Below are positions 11,301-23,972 of a stretch of 64,000 nt of DNA, piece after piece; the stretch's first letter is position 1; each line of letters begins with the position of its first letter. The notes under the pieces are model-generated. The model saw only the letters and a list, made by a program, of their open reading frames with translations, ran no database searches and was not told the DNA's origin. The stretch spans positions 57,199,972 to 57,263,971 of the forward strand of contig NC_064437.1 of NCBI RefSeq assembly GCF_023343835.1. The letters are read 5' to 3'. This DNA comes from Lagopus muta. Taxonomy: Eukaryota; Chordata; Aves; Galliformes; Phasianidae. The translations under genes and the position numbers were made by a program.

Positions 11301-14300
11301 AGCAAAACATTCCTTTCAGGACTAGTTGTGTTGTTTTTAAGGAAGGCTTTTTTAAGGGCACATGTTGCTTTATGTGTCAAGACTTCTGTTACTGATTACT
11401 GCCTTGGCATCCCCTGATTCCTGCCTTATTGCTACATAAAACTTATAACAGAATATAGTATTTTTTTTTTTATTTTCAACTTTTATTACTTAACTTTGTT
11501 TTTACTGCTACTGTAAGGTGGTCTTTTTTGTGATTCTTGTGACATTTCATTTTTTTTTCCTGTTGAAGCAAAAGGACCCGGGCTTTAGGCTCAGCCTCAG
11601 GAGGAGAGGAATAGAGACCTCTTTAATCTTCAGTTCCTGGACTCACTGTAATTGGATTGCTTGGTTGTTTGTTTTTTTTTTTTCAACTTCTGTGTTTCTA
11701 ATAAACAGGATAAGTCTTTAAACCATAAATATTTATCCATTTGGCTCAAATATATGCTTTCTCACATGAATTTGTACACACCTAGCATGTACCTGCTAAG
11801 GCAAAACTCATATATCTGGAGCAAAGATAGCTACTTTCAGAAGTAGCAAGCACTGGAAAAAAAGGCAGAAGACTCCAAGCATTCTCCATTCGCTCTTTCT
11901 CTCTCTTTTAATTTGCAAATGTGGCTATTGTAGTATGTGCTTATGTCACACAATGAATCCCTTGAGTAAGTTTTTACTTGGAAGCTTATTTTGAAATACT
12001 ATATATTTTTCATGGCAAGACCACAATTATATTGGTATCTTCACAATTGTTTTTCAGATGAAAAGAAGCAGATGGTTGCAAATATTGAGAAGCAGCTTGA
12101 AGAAGCAAGGGAACTGGTATGTTGTGGCTTTTTGTATGCTAACTCTAAATTGCTGGGGAGAACTGGTATCATTAGTGGTAACATTTAACTAACCTGGTTC
12201 TCTGAAAGTTTTTAATAGTAGTGTAATAGAGTATGAAATATTTGAGAATATGATGTACTCAAGAGGAGTGTATAAAAAATCTTGTATTAAGTGATCTAAA
12301 GCTTGTATTATTACTGCAAGATACTAGAAGTTGCTTCAGTCTTTGAGTTGGGAATAAGGTCTTGTACTTTAAAAAATGAATTAAATGTTTTTATACCTAA
12401 TATATTTTTTCTTCTAGGTCCCGTATGTCTGCTTGATTTGATCTGTCCAATTGTCTTGTAATAAGTTTTGTTTTCTCTTCTAGCAAATGAGACAAAGGGT
12501 ATTTAGCTGTTTGATGTCAAAGGAATAAAGGTAGTTTGAGGTACTGAGAAGAGCATAAATGTTAACTGAGTGTTAGTTAGTGGTCCACACTGGTGGAAGA
12601 ATACAATACACGTTAAGCATCTGTGGCTTTTTCTGTTTTGTTTCCACTACAAATTGTCTTATACTCTAAGTGGGTGGAGTATAAAAATAAGGTTTTGCAG
12701 AGTAAAGGTGTAGGTCTCAGTTAAAATTGATTGACCTTTTTTTTCCACATGCCAATAGTTCTTTGCCTGAAGCTTTTTTTGTTTATTGTTTGCAAATGTA
12801 ACTCATTTGGTCTATCTGATGTCAGATATATAATCTGATTTTTGGGATAAAGAAATGAAATTAGTTCAACTGGTGTGAAAGTTCTTCAAGTTGAGCACCT
12901 TGAATCAATTATTTGATTACTAACTAAATGGTAATATTGAAAATCACTTTCTAAAGTTTGTGGCATAGAAAGAAAAAGGTTTTTAATGTGTTGACATACC
13001 AGGTGCTTTTAGAGTAAGGGCGGAATTAGTCTTGTAGGCAGAGCATTGAAATAGGACCCAGGAAAGCTGAATCTTGGTGGAACTCCACTGCAGGTTTACC
13101 TGATGAGGATGACAAAAGACCTAACCTCTCTCATTCAGTATTGCCAGTGAGAAATACAGTAAAACTGTATATGGTAAAACTGCTGTCCATGTCATGAGGC
13201 TGTTGTGAGGGTATATTAAGGTCTTTGGGACACTTTCATTTTCAAAAAGCTGAAGGAAAATAAGAAGAATAAAGAATAAAGAAAAATAAGAAAATAAGTA
13301 GAAGTGCTTTTCATCTCCTTTTCACTGCAACTTGACATGGCAAAAAAAGACATAGCACTACAGGGAAATTGCAGCATGAGTGTTATGTTGAAAAATCGCT
13401 AAAATTTGGTTCTCTAATCAAAGTAAGATTGGAAGGAACAGAAATTGAGTTAATGATTCGTTTTCTTCTTATGTCAGAAAAAATTCATCTACATTTTACT
13501 TATTATGAGAGTAAAAACTAAATCTTTATATCTGCATTTTCATCCTAATGATGATCTTGATTTCATATACTGACTTTTCTTTCACACTTTTGTTTTAGAT
13601 CTTGTTGCTAATGCTGCTAGACAGGTGCTTAATTCAATTATTGGCTTTAAGTAATTACCTTAGATGTTTGTGATTAATGTCAAGGCTTGGGTTTAAAATC
13701 AATTTGAGCAAACTTGATAATAACAGAACTGATTAAAAAGATCCTCTTTTAAATGAAAAGCTATGCTAGAAAGCCAAAATAATCCTAATTCTTTGGCATT
13801 GATAGTTTTTGTACAAGGGTTTGTTTTTCCTCTTGTCCGATTAAAGCTTGGCTTATTTTGTTTTGGTTTATTTCCTAATTGGTTAAGAAACAACTTTCTT
13901 ATAAATATTATTGTAGAGATATTTTATTTACACTGACTAACCACTGATTGTTTTAAAACACTGCTTTGTTTGGGTGGCATCACTGCTGTAATTCATTTGA
14001 CCTGTATGCAGAACTGACACCAAAATGTTATTCCCAGACTGCCTTGTAAAGCCATAGCTGCTGTGTAAGAGGTTTCTGGAGAGAAATCCTGTCATTCCTG
14101 TATCCTATGCAGAGTGTCACAGAATTGTAAATATGCTGAGTTGGAAGTGACTCAGAAGGATTGAGTCTGATCCCTGACAGGACCATCCAAAATCCAAGCT
14201 CTATGTTTAAGAGCACTGTCCAAGTGCTTCTTGAGCTCCAGCAGCTCAGTGCCATTCCCTCTGCCTCAGGCAGCCTTTTCCATGCCAACCTCCCTCTGGT

Positions 14301-17300
14301 GCAGAATCTTTCCCTAACCCCCAACCCTCCCCAGATGCAGCTCCATGCTGTTCCCTCAGGCCCTGATGCTTTCCTCATAGAGCAGAGCTCAGTGCTGCTC
14401 CTGTGCTCCCTGTGAGGAGCTGTGGACTGCCATGATGACTCCCCTCAACTCCTCTGCTCTGGGCTGAGCAAACCCAGGGACCTCAGCACTCCTCACATGT
14501 CTTGCCCTCCACATCCTTCCCTATCTTCGTAGCCTTTGTTTGGTTGCTCTCTAATAGTTTTATGTCCTTTGTGTATTCTGGCACCCAAAACTGCACAGTA
14601 CTTCAGGTAGGGCCAAACCAGAGCATCTGCAAGATTTTTCACTGGGTTTTTAAGATAGATGAACATTGAGATAAACTTCAGTGTAAAATGAGGTTGTATT
14701 TAGGTTCACATCTGCTTGGACCACTGTCTTCTGCAAGGAATGGCATGGAGATTTTCACTACAGCCACAGAATGTACCTGTTCAAAGTCATGATAACACCC
14801 ACTCACTTCCCCCCCCCATCTCCACCCCCACCTCAGACAAATATGGATTCTTTGTCACTGCCTGTAACATTTTCAGGAACATCACAGATGTCTCTTAGAC
14901 TTTATGCTCTCTGATACTCACTGTTTAGAATGAGGATTTTGGATATTGTGTACTGCGCTCTGATCACGGCTGCAATAGATGTATTCATCTGGGAGATGGC
15001 TTCACTTTTATTTAATAGAAAAGCATTGAGACTTCATTAAAATATCCTGATCTTGCACATATAAATAGATGTAAGGGAAACATTTTCTATGCTTATGGAA
15101 TGTTCAAGATAAAGTCTATTGGGGTGAAATGATAAGAAATAAACCATTTACTGTAGCTATCAGTTTAATTTATAATACCCCTTTGGAAAGTGAAGCCTGC
15201 ACCAAAGAACTGGGTAGGTATAGAAACAGCTTTCAATGTTTCAATTCATTAGTGACTATTTAATTAAAGTCAGCTCTACAGTTTATTATCAAATACCATT
15301 TTGTATAATCAGAATAGATCAGACTGAATGACTTTCCAGTTTCTGGTAATTCACTTGATTAAATTCAGATGCTTCTTTATGTTATGAGGATGAAATCTCA
15401 AAGTGTAAGCTAGTGATTACATAGGAATAAACTATAACTATCCCTTGTGAAGACCTGTAACCAGAAGCTTGGGACCTTAATTGAAAGGCATTTCTGTTCC
15501 AATGGTGTATTGCTCAGCTGAGATCAGTAGGAGGTGAGTAAATATTGTTTCAGGTATTTACAGCAAACAAGGAGAGCTGTTCTTTTATCTTTTTAAAGTA
15601 AGTTGGAAAGATTTTAAAAGCAGGTATGGGAGTTTTTTAGCTGTGCACAACAGAATTCATGAGGAGCCAGCACTGTGTAAAGGTGTTTCCTTAACCCAGT
15701 GGGCAGGTAATTAGCAGGCGAGTCAGCCCTGGTTTATAACTCCTTTTGATTTTCTGTAACCTGATGTTCATATTCTTGCTTTTCAGGCCCGTTAAAGTTC
15801 TGCATGTCAAAAATAAGTAGCAAAACCGTTTTAAAGATAAATTGTCTGACATTTTATGCATTCAACTGTATACCAGTTCTTGAACAATATTTTTATTACA
15901 ATTCTAAAATCCAGTTGTTTAATGTACCTGCATACAGATTTGGGATGTAATTTATGCAGCCAGTTCAGAAAGCTCAGGCTACTTAATGCTGCTGAATAAG
16001 CAGAAAAGTACAATAATTATTTTATTACACATAGGGATGGTTGGTAGATAAAATTTTATACATTTATATGTCTGTATAAAATGTGTGTGTATACAAAGAT
16101 AAATAAAATACAATTTGTGGAACCACACAACTAGGTGGAGGTTGGGTGTCTTCTGCGTGATGTTCGTCAGTGTATTCACTGCATTTGAAACTGAAATCCA
16201 GAAAGGTTTAAATAGAGTCATTTTTTTAAAGTGTTAATAATGCCAGTTTTGTCATTAATTAGTTGACTTTATGCTGTGCAAAGATTTTTCTAACATATCT
16301 CTATACTGTCAATAGGTTTGACAACACTTTTCTTGACAGAGAATGTTTCTTGGTATTTGTGAGCATTTAGCTAAACAAACTGATAAGAGTGTTTTGGGTT
16401 GGAAGATCATCTAGTTGCAACTCCTGTCATGGTGAGGGACACCTTCAACTACAAACTCCTTCTTGCTTTAGTTATCACTTCAACTTACATCTCTCTGCTT
16501 TTACTTGGTAGCTCGAGCAGATGGAGCTTGAAGTCCGAGAGATCCCACCTCAAAGTCGGGGAATGTACAGCAGTCGAATGAGAAGCTACAAACAAGAAAT
16601 GGGAAAACTTGAAGCTGATTTCGTGAGTTTTTACCCTACCTTGTAAAGATAGCATCCATGAGATTTTTTTAATGTAATAATACACTTATTCAGGCAACTG
16701 GGTGGATTTTTTAACTAGGATGCTGTTAAACACTGGGAGTATTTATGCTGTAGGAACAATAGTCAGCTTGAGGAAAGGCTTATAGATCTTGAGAATTAAT
16801 ACTTAAAATACAGTGTAAGTTTACACTGCAGAGAAAATAATGATTCCTTTAAAACAGTATGTAGCAATGTGGCAGTAGCAGGAAAACCAATATAATCACC
16901 AACTTAGGGAAATTTTGAATGTGGTTTATCTCATATCTACTTAATGTCTTACTGTGATTTCTTCTTTCCATTGCACCTAGATTATTCTTGGCTTTTGTAC
17001 AAGTATATTCTAAATACTAAATGTTTCAAATAATGGATACAAACTAACAAGAATCTCTTGTCTAAGGGCTTTTGCTGCAGTGGTCTTTTTTTTTTTGTGT
17101 GTGTGTGTGTGTGACTACCATTTGCACTGAATAGATTTACACAGAGACAAAACTGTTTCCTCTGAAGTCCTGAAAAAGTTCAAAGGGATTGCAAAATATG
17201 GGGAAATGCTTTGTTAATTGGCAGCAGCTCAGTACCTGCAGGGTGGGGAGAAAGAAAGAAATGTTGGCATTCTTTTCCATTTGCTAGAGACATGTGAATT

Positions 17301-20300
17301 TTCTCGGGATGCTGGAGGCAGTTTATTCCTTCAGGGGAGAAGAGCCAATGTTTGTACCTGCAGCCAGGAAATCCAGCTGACTGTCATTCCTCTGTGCTTC
17401 TGCCAAGTTTTGAGGAGTTGCACAAAAATGTATTATCAAGAAGGTGGCTGTAATTTTGTAAAGTTTGAAGAATGTTAGGATAAAAAGACTTGCATCGAAA
17501 TTTTAGATGATTTCATGCTGTTCCCCTCTAGGAAGTGTGTATGGCCCTGTTGGGTAAACAGTGGCTTCCAAAAGAGAACAATTTTTAGGCCAGGAGTGAA
17601 TGTTATTTATCTCCTCAGGGGCAGGAGAATTCCCAGTCAACACTTGTTATTTTTATTGCTGGCCTATTTCTCTATACAGCCAGAAGAGAGAAATTGGCGC
17701 TTATGCTTCCAGACATTTGGGAATGGGAGAGTTCAGAACTGGATGCTCTTTATGGAAGAGGAGAAATGAGCATATGTGGAAGAAGTGTGTCAGAACACTA
17801 GGAGTTCACATAATTGTAATATGTATATGTTTTGTATATCCTTCAATCGTATGTATATGACTGAAGAACATAAGGATTTGCTAAGAGTGAGGGAGCCAAA
17901 AAAAAGAGTGGGAAAAGATTAGAAAACAAAATTGTTGTTTCAACTAAATTCCCTATATTATCCCAGTCCCTAGGCACTAACATTTTTCTTAATTTTGTAT
18001 CTGAGTGTTAGAGAATCTTTTTGACTTATTCTCCAGACAAATAGCAAGTTATTGGAAACTATATAACAAAGTGATTCATTTGTGAGTTCAAAGGAGGAGA
18101 GGAGGAAGGAAAGGAAATGTTATTTTGACTCTTTAAAACTGCTGTCTGGAGGGCCACTGAAGGCAGGAAGTTGAGAATATTTGCTGAAATGAAAGTGCTT
18201 TTGTGTGTTCTGTCTGAATGTTGACTTGAATGAGTTGTGACCTGTTTGATTGTAAGCAAAGCATGTAGAGTTTCTTTAAGAGCTTTAGCAGGCCTTTAGA
18301 GAAAGCAGATCTTAGTATTTTAAAATGAATTCACTTTTACAGATGAAGGGAAATCTTTAGTTCGGAATGATGCTGGCAGTTTCAGGTTAGGATCAGCTTA
18401 CAGGTTTGCTGCTGGAAGTTCTCAGGTCTTCCAAAAGGCATGCAGATGTGAGTTTGCAAAGTTACGTGTTGTTCGTTATAAATGGATTGGAATCTCAGCT
18501 GGATCCCGTTGTACTTGACTTGGCCTTCTGTCCTGTGTGAAACAGCATGTCTGCTGAAGAGAGGACATCTCTTCGTCATCTTGAAGTGTATATTTCATTT
18601 AAGTAAATATTGTCTGTGAAATGAATTGCAAAAGTTATATCGCTTAGAATGCAGTCTTTTAAAGCGAGTTGTATATTTGAAATGTGAAGTGAATGCAGAA
18701 CTGGGACTGGTATATTTCATTTATATTCATCATAATGAATATGAGCCTTGATCTTGCAAATTTCACCTCACCCAAGCAGGTATGAAGTACAGCAGCACAG
18801 AAACATATTTAAAAGCTAGAAGTAAATGTGAGGAATGTAGACTGTTCAGTCCTTACTTGGAAGATAGTCAACATCCATGTTTCTGATATGCAGTATCTAA
18901 TGGGGGAGTTTTTTTGATCTTGGGCAGTATACAAAAAAAAATGACAGAGTTGGACTGTGACTTGCTTATTACTTCACTATATACTGTGGAATCTTGATGA
19001 ACATATCATGGTTTGTTGTGGTACTTATTGGTTGTTGGTTTGGTGGGGTTTTTTTTCATGCACATTATTATATCAAAAATATAGCCTAAAAAAATATGGG
19101 TTTGAGCTTAGTCAAGCTGCACTTTGAAAAGTTGATCCAAAAATGGCTGTTAATTTTTTGATCAAATGAGAACAAGCTGTAAAGAGAGATTTATTTCCAC
19201 TCTTTTCAGGCCTTGTTGTGTTGAGTCTCATACACAGTTACTTATAGCAGTACCTGTAGTCCAAAGGTGTGTTTAGAGGGAGTTACATCTATACCATTCA
19301 CTGTATTGTATATGGGTAATTTGTAACCCACTAGTTGTATTGAGTGATATCAGAGGGGAAAAAACTGACTTGTTCCATCTTATTACATACCTGTTACAAA
19401 TTAACAGTGTGAATCAAAGCAAAGATAGTTCATTTTGATAATTTAAGGTATTCAGATACCATAGCACTATGATTTACATATGGGGGAAAAATAAAAATGA
19501 AAGTATGACACCTCAACCAAAGCTAGAGGCTAAACAATGGTTTCTGAGACTCACATCCATGCTGTGCAGCCTTCCTTGGGAAGTGTCTGTTGTGTAGCAA
19601 ACAATTCTTCTGATTTGTGAAGAAAATACAAGTATGGCCATGCCAGATTAGATCAATTGCTGCTGGCATAGTTCCAGCAGTAAGTACCTAGGGAGAAACA
19701 TAGGAAAAGGACAAGAATGAAGTGCTATTTCTATTCAAGAAAGCTGTGTACATGTCAAAAGGCAAGTTTCAGGGTTGCTTGCGATAGTCCATGTACATCT
19801 ATCATGATGAAATTAAACTGCTTGGTAAAGGTTCTGTGTTTTTCTTTTAACTTTGAAAATAAGATAATCAAACCAATAATGTATTATCAGTACAGCATCT
19901 GTATAGTGGGGTTTCATTTCTGTTAGGTACTGAAAACTGTTGTCCCCAGACTTGAGTGACTCTCGGGCTTTTGCTCGGCGCAGGCTTGCTGGGCTGCAGA
20001 GGCAGCGGTAATGGCTCTATCTTGTGGCCTGAAGTGGAGTTGCATACCATGTACGTGTGTTTGCTGGCTTCATTTTGGGACAACCTACTTACTGAAGAGT
20101 TTTTGAAATTCTAGTTTCCTACAAGCGGTTTTTTTTTTTTCTTTGCTTTTTCCCTGCACCTACAAAGGCATCATCTTGTGGTTTAAGCTGGTAAATATTT
20201 TGTTCTCAATTATTCCATGTGTATAACATCCATGGTGACCAATTGCATGAAGCTATAAATGCAAACAAATGCCTTTATTTAATTGTAATGGAGGGGTTAT

Positions 20301-23300
20301 AAGAAAAAAATGGACAGACTCTTTAGCAGGATCTCTTGTGATAGGATAAGGGGAAGTGGTTTCAGACTGAAAGAGGAGAGATTTAGATTGGGGAAAAAAG
20401 GAAGGCGTTTTTTACACTGAGCACTGAAGCAAGTTGTCCTGAGAGGGGGTAGGTGCCCTGTCCCTGGAAACACTTGAGGTCAGGCTGGAAGGGACTCTGA
20501 GCACCTGGTCAATCCATGTAGGTGTCCCTATTCATTGCTGGGGAATCGGAATGAATGACCCAGATGACACTTTAGGTCCCTTCCAATTCTAACAATTCTA
20601 TTGTTCTATGATTTTATTATTTTTTTTCAAGTAGGCTTTTTTTCTTTTCCAATTATTACCCCAAAACTTTAGGTACCTAAAATACCCAGGGAACTTTAAA
20701 CACTAGGAATATATGGTAGTAGAAAGCTGTCTGGATTTTACCAATTCACTTTGATCAGAATCCACCCCAGTTTGTATGAAACTGTAACTATCTAAACACA
20801 GCAAACGTGTGGTTATCGGTTATTCGTCCCAAGGGTTCATTGTACAGAAACAATATCAGGACAGTGAAAAGCTAACAGTTTGAAGCGTTCAAATAAATGA
20901 GGGAATATAAAAATCCACTCCAGATCATATTATGTAGTAATGATAACCAAAGTTAAAATTTGCAGTCTTTAGTTCAGTCAGTAGTGAAAATACATATTCA
21001 TGTTGCATACATCCTTCGGGTTTTGTTTAAATTGTTAAAATGATAGCAATTGTTAAGCTTTCAAAGCATTTAAGGTGGTAAGTAGCAGGAAGTCATTAGA
21101 TAGAGCTTCTTTTTGTGGCTCTGAGAAGTACCAGCTTACTGCAGAAACTGACCTGAGGGAACAGCTACAATTGTGCCAACCATCATCTGGCTGCTTTTAG
21201 CCAGTACTACTGCCCTTATTTCAAATTCTGGCATCTGCCCAGTCAAACATTCATGTGGTTACAAGCATAATAAAAGACACTTGTCAAAAGATGAGTTAGA
21301 AACTGTATCTTTATAGCAGTCTTCCTCAGCTTTCCAGACTGAACTATAGGTTTGGCTATTGGACTGTTGTAGAGCAAAGCATTTCTTTATATTTAAAATT
21401 TCATAAAATGTGCAAGAGAACGACGTGTTTAGCTTTGTAATTGCATCCCAGATGTTAAAAACAAGGAACTCGCTATCTATACATGTCATGTATGCACGTG
21501 CACCCTGCATGGGCAGGCATGCCTGTAGCAAAAACCTGATCTTGTTGATCTTTCTAAAATCAGATTAGTTTTTGGAATGTGAATAGTACATTTCTTTTGT
21601 AATAGGGCTGGAAAGGGTTTGTTTTAATGCACATGAGATGAAACATTCAGTAAGATTCAGAAGAATATGAAATATCTGACAATCTATTAACAATCTAATT
21701 TTGGGAAAATATTTCTTAGACAAATGTTCCTTTGCTGTACTATGTTTATATATATCATAGCCTTTTTGAGATAAGTAACCAGTCCTCTATACTAGTGTTT
21801 TTTTTTCCCTTTTCCCCTTTTTTAATAACTTCTGATATTTTTGCTTTCTTATCTGCTGCTGAACGTTACTTTAACTTCTTTTCTTCAGAAGAAGAAAATT
21901 CCACATTATCTTCAGTTTGTTTCTGTGTCCTCACCTTGACGGGTTTGTGGTAGAAAAAGGTGGAGACATCATTTGACATTTTGCAATTACTTTATTTATA
22001 CGACTGCTGTTTTAAAATGGAAAAAGTTCAGATAGGAAAAATACTTTTTAAATTTTTATTATATTTTTTTTTAAATTCAAGGCCTTGACTGAGTTTTTAA
22101 TGAAAGATTAAGCAATGGTATAGCTTAGGTCTAGTGTACAAAACTTGCCCTCATTTATTTACATGTAAAGATTTTTTTGTTTTGTTTTGTGTGGTTGTAC
22201 CGAGAGAGAAGGAATTTTGTTTCACCATGAAATTTACTCGTGATGACATGCTTTTCCTTAGAGGAAAACATGAAAGGCAGGAGTTAACATGCTTAAGTTA
22301 TCATTAACCTAAGGGGTTACGATCATTTTAACTGAGATTCCTGGGAGGCCAGATTGGTGAAGCACGCTGTACTTCCTCGGTTTTTAATGCAGTACCTTTG
22401 GGTGCTGTTTTCCAAGAGTACTCCCATGTTTGACCCATAAGGTGCATCTCATAAGATAATTTATAAAGAGATGATATTACTGGACAAGGATAACCAAGCA
22501 GCAAATTTCACTTGTCTATCAAGTTAATTCCTTAAAACCTCAGATTCTTCACTCAGCCAACTTCTACTACTTGATGCTCTTAGGAACTTCAGTACAACTC
22601 TGTCCAGAGGGAGAAGACTGGTGAGTTTTGTGGCATGTTTTTTGTTGGTCCTGATGCATATGATTTTAAGAAAAAACAATTTGTGGAGCAAGAGCCTTGG
22701 CCCAATGATTACAAATAAAGGTATTTTTAGGAAACAGTTTGGTGAGTCTGATGGTGTATTTGGCTGGGGCATGTTGACTCTCACAATGCACTCTAAACCT
22801 TCATGCTGCTGTCTTTCCTTGTTCCCTTCACAGAGAAATGTTGATTTATTAAATTGAGCCAAAAAGTAGTCTACAGCCAATGAAGTCTTTCTGTAAGATG
22901 TATTTTAAATCATATGATATAAATTCAGCCTGATGTCAGCTGTGGTGTAGGAACACATGCCTTTTTCACCAAGCATGCTTTCTCACCTGGCAGTCCTTAG
23001 ATGTGTCTGAATGCCAACTCTCATCATCCTTACCAGGTATAGAGCTGTGCTTTCTCTTTTCCCACATAATTTGTTCTTTTGTTAGAATTTCCCCTTCTCA
23101 AAGCAGTAGTATTAAATCTGTGCACTGATCTTCCTTGCCAGTACTGGAAGAAGCAGTGTCTGCTCAAAATTAATTACAGCCAGCTGGAAAGTGAAGACTC
23201 TTCGTATACAGAAGGTGAATGATGTTTTTTTTTGGGGGGGGAGAAAGAGGGCTCTAATATTACATTCTTTCTCATTGATTTTTTGTATTAGTCAAATGAT

Positions 23301-23926
23301 GCTCCCTACCCTTCATGCAAAAAGAAGCAAGCTGTTGTCCTGCTTTTGATAGCAGCAGTAGTAAAGATCTTGCAATTGGAATGCTGTTGTCTCTTGTGAA
23401 GACAAATAGAGTAGAACAGAGCATATCTCACTCTCTTGTCATCATGTTGGCTGACTTGCACTCATGTAAGTAGAATTTTGATTTGCTTTTCTATCATGAA
23501 TTAGAAACACAGAGATTTTGAGAAAGACCATCAGACAAGCTGAGCAAACAATCCATCGCTTGCTTACTTTTCAGATTAGAGCTATGCTCAAGTTTCTCAT
23601 CATATTTTACTTTTTTTTTTTTTTTTTTTTCCCTAGCTAGGAGGAGGCTAATTTGTGTTTGACTGCAAAATAGGAAGAGCCATTCTATCAAGAAAGCAAA
23701 AAAAAAAAAGAGGGGGAAAGGTAGCATTTTGACACTGGGGAGGATTAATTACAGATCTCAGATTTCTTGGTTTATTTCTTCTGAGACTGACACTAGATGG
23801 CACTGTTTGTTTGCAAAGTAAATTCCACACCCCCCAGCTCACCCCCGCCCCCACCCCCCCTTTCTTTTTTTCTTTTTTTTTCTTTTTTTTCGTTTTTTCT
23901 TTTTTTTTTTCTTTTTTTTTTTTTTT

Positions 23927-23972
<46 letters not shown>

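Larger units (their letters stand above)
5369..12057 (+). other. VTI1A: VTI1A intron 1
   Basis: 6,689-bp intron. It starts in the CpG island and holds two short CR1 pieces (about 6099-6202 and 6226-6372) and a cytosine run (9880-9929). No other gene, RNA or exon is seen; small open frames show no family signature. Confidence 0.85.
12117..16511 (+). other. VTI1A: VTI1A intron 2
   Basis: 4,395-bp intron with a MIR-like SINE (about 13015-13240), a CR1 fragment (about 14110-14628) and a CR1 scrap (16397-16450). Nothing else recognised. Confidence 0.85.

Noticed and set aside
14028..14415. Open frames of 84 and 116 codons
   Set aside because: Both lie mainly inside a CR1 fragment.
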